From positions 1-12,073 of the forward strand of contig JBPBPY010000521.1 in assembly GCA_050954505.1 (NCBI GenBank): a stretch of DNA of 12,073 nt. The letters run 5' to 3'. The notes beneath the pieces were generated by a model. That model saw nothing but the letters and a program-made list of their open reading frames with translations, ran no database searches and had not been told where the DNA came from. Shown here one piece after another: positions 1-5,827 of this stretch (positions are counted from its first letter, which is position 1; every line of letters begins with the position of its first letter). The translations under genes and the position numbers were made by a program. Source of the DNA: JAQGMO01 sp050954505. GTDB taxonomy: Bacteria; Pseudomonadota; Gammaproteobacteria; Burkholderiales; Burkholderiaceae_D.

Positions 1-57
1 GTATCGATCGGCCAGATCTGGAAACCGGCTGCTGACAGCGCCATCACGAAAGCCTAG
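1..57 (+). CDS. secD: SecD protein-export membrane protein, C-terminal end only
   Basis: Frame 1 is open from the left edge and ends at a TAG at 55-57, encoding V-S-I-G-Q-I-W-K-P followed by a short tail. The assignment rests mainly on position: it stops two bases before the start of a clear secF, which is the usual secD-secF operon order. A SIGQ(I/V)W-like ending after the last membrane helix is what I expect of betaproteobacterial SecD. SecD works with SecF at the SecYEG translocon, using the proton motive force to help complete protein export. Only 18 codons are present, so nothing can be said about its function here. Confidence 0.72.
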   Translation, partial: VSIGQIWKPAADSAITKA

Positions 58-59
58 TC

Positions 60-1004
60 ATGGAACTGTTCCGCATCAAAAAAGATATTCCCTTCATGCG
101 CCACGCATTGGTCTTCAATGCGATCTCGGCCCTGACCTTCGTGCTGGCAGTGTTCTTCCTGTTTTCCAAGGGCTTGCATCTGTCGATCGAGTTTACCGGC
201 GGCACCATCATGGAGGTGGCGTACACCAAACCGGCCGATCTGGAAACCATCCGCAAGCAGGTCGACACGCTCGGTTTCATCGATAGCCAGGTGCAGAGTT
301 TCGGCACCGCCCAGGATGTACTGGTGCGTCTGCCAACCAAGGCCGGTGTCAGCTCGACCGAAGCGAGCAACCGGGTCATGGCTTCGCTCAAGGCGCAAGA
401 CCCGGCAGTCACGCTCAAGCGTGTCGAGTTCGTCGGCCCGCAGGTCGGTGAAGAACTCACGCATGACGGCCTTATGGCCCTGGGCATGGTGGTGCTGGGC
501 ATTGTCATCTACCTGGCATTTCGCTTCGAATGGAAGTTTGCCGTGGCCGCCATCATCGCCAACCTGCACGACGTGGTGATCATTCTCGGTTTCTTTGCTT
601 TTTTCCAGTGGGAGTTTTCCCTGACGGTGCTCGCAGCAGTGCTGGCGGTGCTCGGTTACTCGGTCAATGAGTCGGTGGTGGTATTCGACCGCGTGCGGGA
701 AACCTACCGCGACCGCCGCTATGGCAAGCTGGCCACAGCCGAGGTAATGAACCATGCCATCACCAGCACCATTTCGCGCACCATCATCACCCACGGTTCC
801 ACCGAGGTCATGGTCTTGTCGATGCTGGTGTTTGGCGGCCCGACGCTGCACTATTTCGCCATTGCGCTGACGATCGGCATTTTGTTCGGTATCTATTCGT
901 CGGTGTTCGTTGCGGCTGCGGTGGCCATGTGGCTGGGCGTCAAGCGCGAAGACATGATCAAGCCGCCCAAGGAAAAAGACAGTACCGACGGCGCGGTAGT
1001 CTGA
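60..1004 (+). CDS. secF: SecF, Sec translocon accessory membrane protein
   Basis: A complete 314-residue protein of normal SecF length. It has a first membrane helix at about residues 16-36, then the conserved E-F-T-G-G element (44-48), a periplasmic domain (about 50-130) containing F-V-G-P-Q-V-G (124-130), and five more hydrophobic segments between about 136 and 294. The family signature G-Y-S-V-N-E-S-V-V-V-F-D-R-V-R-E is at 199-214. SecF pairs with SecD in the inner membrane and uses the proton gradient to pull exported proteins to the periplasmic side. The ATG at 60 follows the secD stop by two bases, with only a weak ribosome site (GAAAG), so translational coupling to secD is likely. It ends in a short charged tail. 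The next gene is convergent, so secF closes this operon. Confidence 0.97.
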   Translation: MELFRIKKDIPFMRHALVFNAISALTFVLAVFFLFSKGLHLSIEFTGGTIMEVAYTKPADLETIRKQVDTLGFIDSQVQSFGTAQDVLVRLPTKAGVSSTEASNRVMASLKAQDPAVTLKRVEFVGPQVGEELTHDGLMALGMVVLGIVIYLAFRFEWKFAVAAIIANLHDVVIILGFFAFFQWEFSLTVLAAVLAVLGYSVNESVVVFDRVRETYRDRRYGKLATAEVMNHAITSTISRTIITHGSTEVMVLSMLVFGGPTLHYFAIALTIGILFGIYSSVFVAAAVAMWLGVKREDMIKPPKEKDSTDGAVV

Positions 1005-1013
1005 GGGGACAAG

Positions 1014-1036
1014 CGGACCCTGCCGAACCTGGTCCG
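1014..1036. terminator. Weak hairpin between convergent secF and LysR genes
   Basis: CGGACC (1014-1019) and GGTCCG (1031-1036) can pair across an 11-base loop, ten bases after the secF stop and ten bases beyond the LysR-gene stop. The gap between the two convergent stops is only 42 bases, so a bidirectional terminator would be sensible here. The stem is short and no T-run follows on either strand, so this is only a candidate. Confidence 0.25.
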
Positions 1037-1046
1037 GCGCGGCGCG

Positions 1047-1955
1047 TCAATTTGCTGTGGCCCGCCGTTCATGGTCTTGCCAGATGGCGTCGGCGCGCGG
1101 GTTGGCGACATTGCGCAAGCGGTGCAGCGAGATGTCGAATCCCACCCGCATGCTCTGATCGCCGGCGATGCACAAGGCGCCGGTTTGCAGGTCATCCCTG
1201 ACAACCATCGATGGCAGCCAGGCCAGGCCGCTGCCGCGCGTTGCCATGGCCAGCAAGGTTTCGTAGGAATCGGCTTCGCAGACCATGGCCAGTTGCGGGC
1301 GCTGCGGCAGACTGTCGAGATGATGGGCAAGCACACCACGCAGGCTCAGCGAAGGCGCAAATGCCAGCCACGGCACGGCTTCCATCGAGCTGCTGTCGGC
1401 ACGAAAGCGCGCCCGCGCATTGCGGTCGGGTGCGCTTACCGGAATGAGCTCCTCGCGCTCGATGACGATGGTTTCGCAGCGCAGCGGATCGATCAGCATG
1501 CGGGTCAGCGCGCTGGAATAGCTCAACAACAGGTCGGCATCGCCCGCATGCAGTTTCGCAATGCCTTCCAGTGCGCCGCCGGTGGAAATCGACATCGGGT
1601 AATTGCCGACGCGGCCGGCCAGTGCGGCATGCCAGTCCGGCAGAAAACGCATGGCCAAGGTGCGGCCCGTGGCAATGCGCAAGGGTTCGTCGGGACTGGT
1701 ATGGGCATTGCGGACCTGCGCACGTGCGCTGTAGAGCAGGGTCACCGAATGCTGGGCGGCTTCGAGCAGCAGCTTGCCGGCTTCGGTCAGGCGAATCGGC
1801 TGCTTGCGGTCAACCAGCGCCGTGCCGGCCCAGGCTTCCAGGGCGCGAATGCGGCGCCCGAACGCAGGATGGGTGACAAAGCGGATTTCCGCTGCGCGCG
1901 AAAAACTGCGCGTATTCGCCAATGCAATGAAATCTTCAAGCCATTCGATTTGCAT
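1047..1955 (-). CDS. LysR-family transcriptional regulator, HypT/YjiE-like
   Basis: The product is 302 residues, a normal LysR length. The N-terminal winged helix-turn-helix (about 2-60) contains F-S-R-A-A-E at 18-23 and P-A-F-G-R-R-I-R-A-L-E at 30-40. A linker helix follows, then a two-lobed effector-binding domain (about 92-295). The spacing and the P-A-F-(G/S)-R-R-I-R-A-L-E recognition helix resemble the HypT (YjiE/QseD) branch, whose E. coli member responds to hypochlorite, but the inducer here is unknown. I chose the ATG at 1955 because the protein then starts M-Q-I-E-W-L-E-D-F, as LysR proteins do, and a GGACAGG ribosome site lies just upstream. A frame extension to 2021 adds an unrelated leader. 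The gene is convergent with secF. Its upstream region holds phased repeats at 1986-2010 that could be regulatory. Confidence 0.9.
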   Translation of the reverse strand: MQIEWLEDFIALANTRSFSRAAEIRFVTHPAFGRRIRALEAWAGTALVDRKQPIRLTEAGKLLLEAAQHSVTLLYSARAQVRNAHTSPDEPLRIATGRTLAMRFLPDWHAALAGRVGNYPMSISTGGALEGIAKLHAGDADLLLSYSSALTRMLIDPLRCETIVIEREELIPVSAPDRNARARFRADSSSMEAVPWLAFAPSLSLRGVLAHHLDSLPQRPQLAMVCEADSYETLLAMATRGSGLAWLPSMVVRDDLQTGALCIAGDQSMRVGFDISLHRLRNVANPRADAIWQDHERRATAN

Positions 1956-1985
1956 ACCTGTCCCATGTTCTCGGTCGTGCCCTTG

Positions 1986-2010
1986 CCGGCAGTGTCCGGC
2001 TTGTGCCGGC
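1986..2010 (-). repeat. Three GCCGG direct repeats phased at 10 bp upstream of the LysR gene
   Basis: Read on the minus strand, GCCGG occurs three times at exact 10-base intervals (GCCGGCACAA, GCCGGACACT, GCCGGCAAGG). It lies about 31 to 55 bases before the LysR start codon. Spacing of one helical turn places all copies on one DNA face, as in many operators. Whether the LysR protein or anything else binds here cannot be told from the sequence. Confidence 0.4.
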
Positions 2011-2013
2011 TTT

Positions 2014-2062
2014 GCCTGCATTGCTGCAGCGCAGTGCAGTCAGGCCAGCGCGCAATGCAGGC
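2014..2062. repeat. 11-bp perfect inverted repeat between the orphan small gene and the LysR gene
   Basis: GCCTGCATTGC (2014-2024) and GCAATGCAGGC (2052-2062) are perfect complements around a 27-base spacer. The spacer itself is rich in CTGCA/TGCAG and could fold further. The right arm lies 24 bases beyond the stop of the 102-residue gene (minus strand), so it may serve as that gene's terminator. No T-run follows, so a factor-binding site or an mRNA-stabilising hairpin is equally possible. Confidence 0.45.
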
Positions 2063-2085
2063 TTGACGCCCATTGGCGGCACGTT

Positions 2086-2394
2086 TCAGTCGATCTCGGT
2101 TCCTTCCACGGTGACCATGGCAGCACCGCGGCGACCCAGGGCCTGTTCGACCTTTTCGCGCAAGTCATCGGCCAGTCGCGGATTCTTGTTCAGGTCCTGC
2201 AACACCAGCGTTGGCAAGCTGTTTGCCTTGCCCCGCTTGGCGACCTCGCCGGCGGCCATGTCGCGCACCAGTTTTGGCGATTTCGGGTCGACCACCATGG
2301 CCATCAGATTCGAACTGGTATCGCCATGCATCTTTTCGCCAAGCTGGCGGATTTCGCTTGAGCTGAACCTTGGGATTGCCGCAATCAAGGACAT
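2086..2394 (-). CDS. Orphan 102-residue protein behind a HrpL-type promoter
   Basis: I do not recognise the family. The ATG at 2394 has a strong ribosome site (AGGAG, 2402-2406 on the complement) at ideal spacing, and the frame runs cleanly to a TGA at 2086. The product has no signal peptide, no membrane segment, no Cys, Trp or Tyr, and one Phe. The first ~35 residues are Ser- and Met-containing (I-P-R-F-S-S-S-E-I-R-Q-L). The rest looks like a compact helical repeat (K-L-V-R-D-M-A-A-G-E-V-A-K-R-G and L-R-E-K-V-E-Q-A-L-G-R-R), ending in an acidic V-E-G-T-E-I-D tail. A HrpL-type box sits 49 bases upstream, so it probably belongs to the type III secretion regulon as a small secreted protein, chaperone or accessory factor. 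The size and low aromatic content recall T3SS needle or pilus subunits, but the sequence does not look like HrpA. Confidence 0.75.
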   Translation of the reverse strand: MSLIAAIPRFSSSEIRQLGEKMHGDTSSNLMAMVVDPKSPKLVRDMAAGEVAKRGKANSLPTLVLQDLNKNPRLADDLREKVEQALGRRGAAMVTVEGTEID

Positions 2395-2442
2395 TTTCTT
2401 CTCCTGACCTTCGTCAACGGTTAAATAGGGAGCTTGCCTTTA

Positions 2443-2470
2443 TAAGTGATCAATTTGGCAACATGGTTCC
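2443..2470 (-). promoter_or_regulatory. Candidate HrpL (hrp box) promoter for the 102-residue gene
   Basis: On the minus strand GGAACC (2470-2465) is followed after exactly 15 bases by TCACTTA (2449-2443). The HrpL extracytoplasmic sigma-factor consensus in Pseudomonas, Erwinia and similar group I hrp systems is GGAACC-N15/16-CCACNNA. The match is therefore perfect in the -35 half and has one mismatch (T for the first C) in the -10 half. The box ends 48 bases before the ATG at 2394, an ordinary promoter distance. A second box of the same kind precedes the chaperone operon, which makes chance less likely. Confidence 0.68.
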
Positions 2471-2798
2471 GTATTTTATTATCAAAAGAACAAAATAATT
2501 CATTGTTGATTTGATCAGGGGAAAAATGCGATGAAAAGATTCCTTGAGGACTTCCCTGCGCTGTAGAGGGTGGATGGGCTTGGACTTGCCAGACATTGCG
2601 CCAGGGTAATTCTCGCAGTGTCAGATGGGAAAAGGGGCAGGGCAGTGCTGCCGGTGTCAGAACAACCGCATGAGGGTCCAGGTATTCGGATTTTCGCAAA
2701 GCGAAGAAAGAAACCGCAGCGTGCAAACATGTGCCTGATGCGGTCGATGTGAGCCCGCCAGGCATGATGCCGAATCATCCGCAGGCATGAACAATCAA
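2471..2798. other. Intergenic gap with no convincing gene
   Basis: The stretch between the upstream hrp box and the effector terminator carries no frame with a good ribosome site or recognisable product. Its left part (about 2471-2530) is clearly AT-rich compared with the GC-rich surroundings. I see no tRNA, insertion-sequence end or direct repeat in it. Confidence 0.5.
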
Positions 2799-2822
2799 CG
2801 GGGCTGCACGAATGCAGCCCCG
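2799..2822 (-). terminator. Hairpin terminator of the chaperone-effector operon
   Basis: CGGGGCTGCA (2799-2808) and TGCAGCCCCG (2813-2822) form a perfect 10-bp stem. The loop is CGAA on the plus strand and TTCG on the minus strand. It lies 53 bases past the stop of the large minus-strand gene and is followed, in that direction, by TTGATTGTT, a modest T-rich run. Position and stem strength make an intrinsic terminator for the minus-strand operon the best reading. Confidence 0.75.
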
Positions 2823-2874
2823 GTCATGGTTTCCTGTCTGGCGCAACGTTCAGGGCGTCAAGCGGTGCACTGCT

Positions 2875-5031
2875 TCAGGGCTTCGGTGGAATGCGTTTGC
2901 CATTGACCACCAGCGGCGTCATGCGCCGCAATTTGCTCTTGCGGTCGCTGGTTTGAACCGGTGAGCTCTGCCCGATGGTTCCATGTTCATTGGCAGGCTT
3001 TGCCGTGCGCACTGTCAGCGGCAGCTTGGGGGAAAATACCCACTCCTTCGTTGCCGAGAATTTGCGCCGATCGCGCGAGATGACGGTCCCTGCGAGCGGT
3101 CGGACCGACGCCGCCGTATCGTGTTCCGTGTTGGTATGCGTGGCCAGGCTGAAAGACGTCAATTCGCCGGAGCTTGGGTCGGAGGCTGCCTTGGAATTGG
3201 CATCGGATACCGGGTTCGAGGGGGGCGTGGATGGCCGCTTCGAGACCGGCTTGGCATCGGCGTTGAAAGCGGACTCGACATCGGCCGGCGCTTGCGGATT
3301 CGAGCCGCTGGCTGAAAGCGCATTCAAAGCAGACTTCGACGCCATATTCATCGCCAGATTCGGGCCGGAATGCAGGCCGGACTCTGCATTCAGGTTGGAA
3401 GTCAATTCCGAATTTGCCCTCGATCCAAAATCGGACAGTGAAACCGAGGCTGAACCGGAGAGCGTATCCGCTGCGGTCGCAGAGAGGGATGCCGGCGCAG
3501 GATTGTCGGCTGCATTCGAAGCAGAATCCATGGCCAGCATGCTTGTCGGCTCAAAATCCTTGACCGAAATGGACCCCAGCCCGATTGCTGAAGCTTCTTG
3601 CGACACAGCTTGCGACATCGTGTTGAAGCTCAAGCCGGAATGGCGCTGCAAATCTGCTTCCGATGGGGCAGGAGACGGGAATGCCAGGTAGTTCAACCCT
3701 GCCGGATCGCTGCCGTTTTCGTCGAAGACGAAGGACCCCGGGATTGGACGGGGCAGCGGTTCGTAGTTTCGCACCGCTTCGGCCAGGCTGCTGCCGACCG
3801 AGTCGTTTCGCACGCGCAGCGGCCCGGTATGCAGGGGTTCGGAAGCCGCCGTCTCGGCATCCGGGAACTCGGAGGTGGCGAATGATTGCTTGTCGTAGAA
3901 ATCAGGAAACGGTTCTGTTTTATCCGAGTTTGCCCGCTTGCGTTCGCGCTCGCGCAGATAACGGCTGAAATCGTCGCTGGCATCGGTGCCGGCACGGGGC
4001 CGCGTGAGTCCCATTGCGGGATTGGTTCCTTCAAACGCCAGCGGTGCCGGTGGCGAGGTGGTTTGGCCGGCCGGCAGCGCCTGCATTTCCAGATCGTCGG
4101 CGCCGATGTTTTTCGCCCGCCGATTGCGCAGTGCATTTTCACCCGCCCAGACCAGCGAGTCGCGCAAGCCAGTTTGCAGGAAGCGGGCAATCCCGCCACC
4201 AGCCGCTTTCGGTACGCTGGCCAGCGAATAGTCGGCAGACACTGCACCCGGCAGTTTCACGAAGGCGGTCCACAGGGTGCCGACAACGGCGGTGAAACCA
4301 AGCCGAACGACTGCATCGGCACTCATTTTCATGCGGTCGCCCGGCAGCATGAAGGCCGCCGATTTGCCGGCGTCCTTGACCTGGTCCATGATCTTCTTGT
4401 GATTGTATTTGTAGCGCGCACCGGAAACATTGACTGCCCACACGCCGGCGACGACCAGATGGGCAAAATCGAATGCTGCTGCCGTCGACGTGGTTGCAGC
4501 CAGCTGTTCGGGATTGTTCCTGAGCAGTGCGATGAGATTGCTGTTGGCTGCCTCCTGGGCAGCATTGGCGCTGGCGTATTCCTGGATCAGGTTGAATGCA
4601 GTGCCGACGACCTTGCTGGCAACCAGATACAAACCCGCCTCGAGCACGCTTTTGACCAGCTTGGCGCGAAACTCCGGGCTGGAGTAGATGCGGTTGCGTT
4701 TCGACTTCGGCAGCTCGATGCCGGGGCCGATGCGTTCGAGCGAATTGGTCAGCAAGATCTTCATGGTCGCTGTGCCGAGTTCTCGCGACAGGCTGACCCA
4801 CAACGGATTGGTGGTGGCTGCCAGGGCGATTTTCTGGGTGCCAATGGCGCCAGCCGTCGACGACAGGGCAATGAACAGTCCGCGCAGGATCACTGCGCCC
4901 ATGGCGACAGTGCGCTCGGTGACCGACATCGGTGCATCACGATGCGCCTGCGGTGCCACGCGGCGCATGCTTTCCCGCGGCGATGGTTCGATCCTGGTCA
5001 GCGCGGTACTGGAGCGGCCGATCTCATCCAT
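2875..5031 (-). CDS. Putative type III secretion effector, 718 residues, unknown family
   Basis: I do not recognise a known effector family. The protein has a basic, Ser/Pro-containing leader (about 1-40, with no cleavable signal peptide). A helical N-terminal half follows, with hydrophobic stretches near 42-72, 125-149, 185-205 and 238-265. From about 320 to 718 it is Ser/Ala/Asn/Pro-rich and looks disordered, including a highly charged R-Y-L-R-E-R-E-R-K-R patch (358-367). It ends in a basic tail. The ATG at 5031 is preferred because GGAGG (5041-5037) sits five bases upstream. An ATG at 5043 would add four residues and contains that ribosome site. The gene overlaps a CesT-type chaperone gene by ATGGATGA, and a hrp box precedes the pair; this arrangement typifies an effector with its dedicated chaperone. 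The hydrophobic segments also allow a membrane-targeted effector or a translocator. The effector role is inferred from context. Confidence 0.78.
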   Translation of the reverse strand: MDEIGRSSTALTRIEPSPRESMRRVAPQAHRDAPMSVTERTVAMGAVILRGLFIALSSTAGAIGTQKIALAATTNPLWVSLSRELGTATMKILLTNSLERIGPGIELPKSKRNRIYSSPEFRAKLVKSVLEAGLYLVASKVVGTAFNLIQEYASANAAQEAANSNLIALLRNNPEQLAATTSTAAAFDFAHLVVAGVWAVNVSGARYKYNHKKIMDQVKDAGKSAAFMLPGDRMKMSADAVVRLGFTAVVGTLWTAFVKLPGAVSADYSLASVPKAAGGGIARFLQTGLRDSLVWAGENALRNRRAKNIGADDLEMQALPAGQTTSPPAPLAFEGTNPAMGLTRPRAGTDASDDFSRYLRERERKRANSDKTEPFPDFYDKQSFATSEFPDAETAASEPLHTGPLRVRNDSVGSSLAEAVRNYEPLPRPIPGSFVFDENGSDPAGLNYLAFPSPAPSEADLQRHSGLSFNTMSQAVSQEASAIGLGSISVKDFEPTSMLAMDSASNAADNPAPASLSATAADTLSGSASVSLSDFGSRANSELTSNLNAESGLHSGPNLAMNMASKSALNALSASGSNPQAPADVESAFNADAKPVSKRPSTPPSNPVSDANSKAASDPSSGELTSFSLATHTNTEHDTAASVRPLAGTVISRDRRKFSATKEWVFSPKLPLTVRTAKPANEHGTIGQSSPVQTSDRKSKLRRMTPLVVNGKRIPPKP

Positions 5032-5458
5032 TGACGCCTCCATTTACAGCCGGCTCTGCCAGGCCCAATTGGGCCAGCGCTTCGTCCAGCCAGTTCTGCG
5101 CGCGCATGCTGATCAGCGCCATGTGGGCCGAGAGCAGTGCCGGGGTGATCATTTCAAGTGAAAAGCTGCGCACGAACACCACATGATTGTCGGGCGTAAG
5201 CGAATAGGCTTCGCCCTCGCCGGTAAACGACTGCAGGTTCGATTGCAGCATCATCCGGTACAGCGCGGTTTCATGTTCCTGTGGCAGCGCACCGAAATCG
5301 CAATACAGCAGCACCAGCGTGGAAAGCTCTTCCTGATGGTGGCGCAGGAAAAAGCGCACACCCTGGATTTCAATGGTCTTGCCGGCCAGGACATGACGCA
5401 CATCCAGCTTGTAGATGCTGCACAGGCCCTGGATCAGCGGTGTGAATAAATCTTTCAT
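5024..5458 (-). CDS. CesT/Tir-type class I type III secretion chaperone
   Basis: The 144-residue product fits the CesT chaperone family: small, acidic, with an alpha-beta-beta-beta-alpha-beta-beta-alpha pattern. An N-terminal helix (1-18) leads into strands I-E-I-Q-G-V-R-F-F-L (29-38) and S-T-L-V-L-L-Y-C-D-F-G (46-56). The typical A-L-Y-R-M-M-L-Q-S-N-L-Q (65-76) helix follows, then H-V-V-F-V-R-S-F-S-L (92-101) and a long closing helix with N-W-L-D-E-A-L (122-128). Such proteins dimerise, bind the N-terminal region of one effector in the cytoplasm and deliver it to the T3SS ATPase. The gene immediately upstream of, and overlapping with, the large unknown protein identifies that protein as its likely client. 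I chose the ATG at 5458, with GGGA close upstream. An ATG at 5494 (12 more residues) is possible. A hrp box lies 190 bases upstream. Confidence 0.85.
   Translation of the reverse strand: MKDLFTPLIQGLCSIYKLDVRHVLAGKTIEIQGVRFFLRHHQEELSTLVLLYCDFGALPQEHETALYRMMLQSNLQSFTGEGEAYSLTPDNHVVFVRSFSLEMITPALLSAHMALISMRAQNWLDEALAQLGLAEPAVNGGVNG
5037..5041 (-). promoter_or_regulatory. Ribosome binding site that fixes the effector start
   Basis: GGAGG on the minus strand, five bases before the ATG at 5031, inside the last codons of the chaperone gene. The upstream ATG at 5043 has no comparable site, so the downstream start is favoured and translation of the two genes is probably coupled. Confidence 0.7.
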
Positions 5459-5595
5459 GTTTCCCAGTAATCGATATTGGTTTGCAGCGTCCATCGGAAC
5501 CCGGACCGGTCCAAGGCGCCAGCGCAGGCAAGGCCGCAACGTTGCCGATGCATAGATCACTGACAAGGCCGGCGCGCCGCACTCTGCGCGTTCGC

Positions 5596-5617
5596 CGCAG
5601 GCTTACGGGAGCCTGCG
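5596..5617 (-). promoter_or_regulatory. Hairpin in the long 5' leader of the chaperone-effector mRNA
   Basis: CGCAGGCT (5596-5603) and AGCCTGCG (5610-5617) form a perfect 8-bp stem with a six-base loop. If transcription starts about seven bases past the hrp box, the untranslated leader before the ATG at 5458 would be roughly 180 bases long and include this hairpin. A second palindrome, GCAACGTTGC, lies at 5536-5545. No known riboswitch or leader motif was recognised. A role in mRNA stability or translational control is a guess. Confidence 0.35.
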
Positions 5618-5647
5618 CAAACCCTGGCAACTTTTGCAACATAGCTA

Positions 5648-5675
5648 TAGGTGGTGCGACTCCGCGATTAGTTCC
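5648..5675 (-). promoter_or_regulatory. HrpL (hrp box) promoter of the chaperone-effector operon
   Basis: On the minus strand GGAACT (5675-5670) is followed after exactly 15 bases by CCACCTA (5654-5648). This fits the HrpL consensus GGAAC(C/T)-N15/16-CCACNNA at every fixed position. It faces the chaperone gene, whose ATG at 5458 is 190 bases downstream. Together with the box at 2443-2470, it ties both minus-strand units to HrpL-directed transcription, the switch for group I hrp type III secretion. HrpL itself is not encoded in the window. Confidence 0.8.
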
Positions 5676-5827
5676 AAGTTTGTTTTATTGCCGTTCTTGT
5701 CATGGCAGTGAAACATCCGGCCCGTAGAGTACGACTCCATGCACGGGGAAAAGCACGCCATGGTCCAGAAACAGCCTGGACAGGTCGATTCCCGAAAAAT
5801 GATCGTAACGCTGAAACAGGAAATATC
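5676..5827. other. Divergent intergenic region upstream of the MbtH-NRPS operon
   Basis: This gap must contain the promoter for the rightward MbtH-NRPS unit, because the unit is divergent from the T3SS operon. I could not pick out a convincing sigma-70 -35/-10 pair, a Fur box, or a siderophore ECF-sigma promoter. The only clear element is the ribosome site AGGAAA (5818-5823) before the MbtH-like gene. Confidence 0.4.

Noticed and set aside
1956..2021. Longer LysR start at 2021
   Set aside because: It adds 22 residues not typical of LysR proteins. The ATG at 1955 has GGACAGG upstream and gives the standard N-terminus.
1071..2066. 331-codon plus-strand frame across the LysR gene
   Set aside because: The reverse frame is a clear LysR protein; this one has no family features.
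2421..2778. Two overlapping minus-strand frames (114 and 87 codons) in the intergenic gap
   Set aside because: They overlap each other and the hrp box, lack a good ribosome site, and have no plausible protein features.
3886..5034. 382-codon plus-strand open frame antisense to the effector gene
   Set aside because: No ribosome site or recognisable product. The opposite frame has a promoter, ribosome site, chaperone partner and terminator, so this is a composition shadow.
5496..5501. GGAACC on the plus strand as another hrp box
   Set aside because: No CCACNNA-like element follows at 15-17 bases.
5459..5566. Chaperone start further upstream (ATG at 5494 or TTG at 5566)
   Set aside because: Neither has a convincing ribosome site, and the CesT fold is complete from 5458. 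The 5494 start remains possible.
5702..5827. In-frame N-terminal extension of the MbtH-like gene from the ATG at 5702
   Set aside because: The added 42 residues are Arg-rich and unlike MbtH, while the ATG at 5828 has a proper ribosome site.
5676..5827. Fur box or siderophore ECF-sigma promoter before the MbtH gene
   Set aside because: I looked for the 19-bp Fur-like palindrome and TAAAT-N16-CGT type sites and saw none convincing, so a siderophore role is not supported by regulation.
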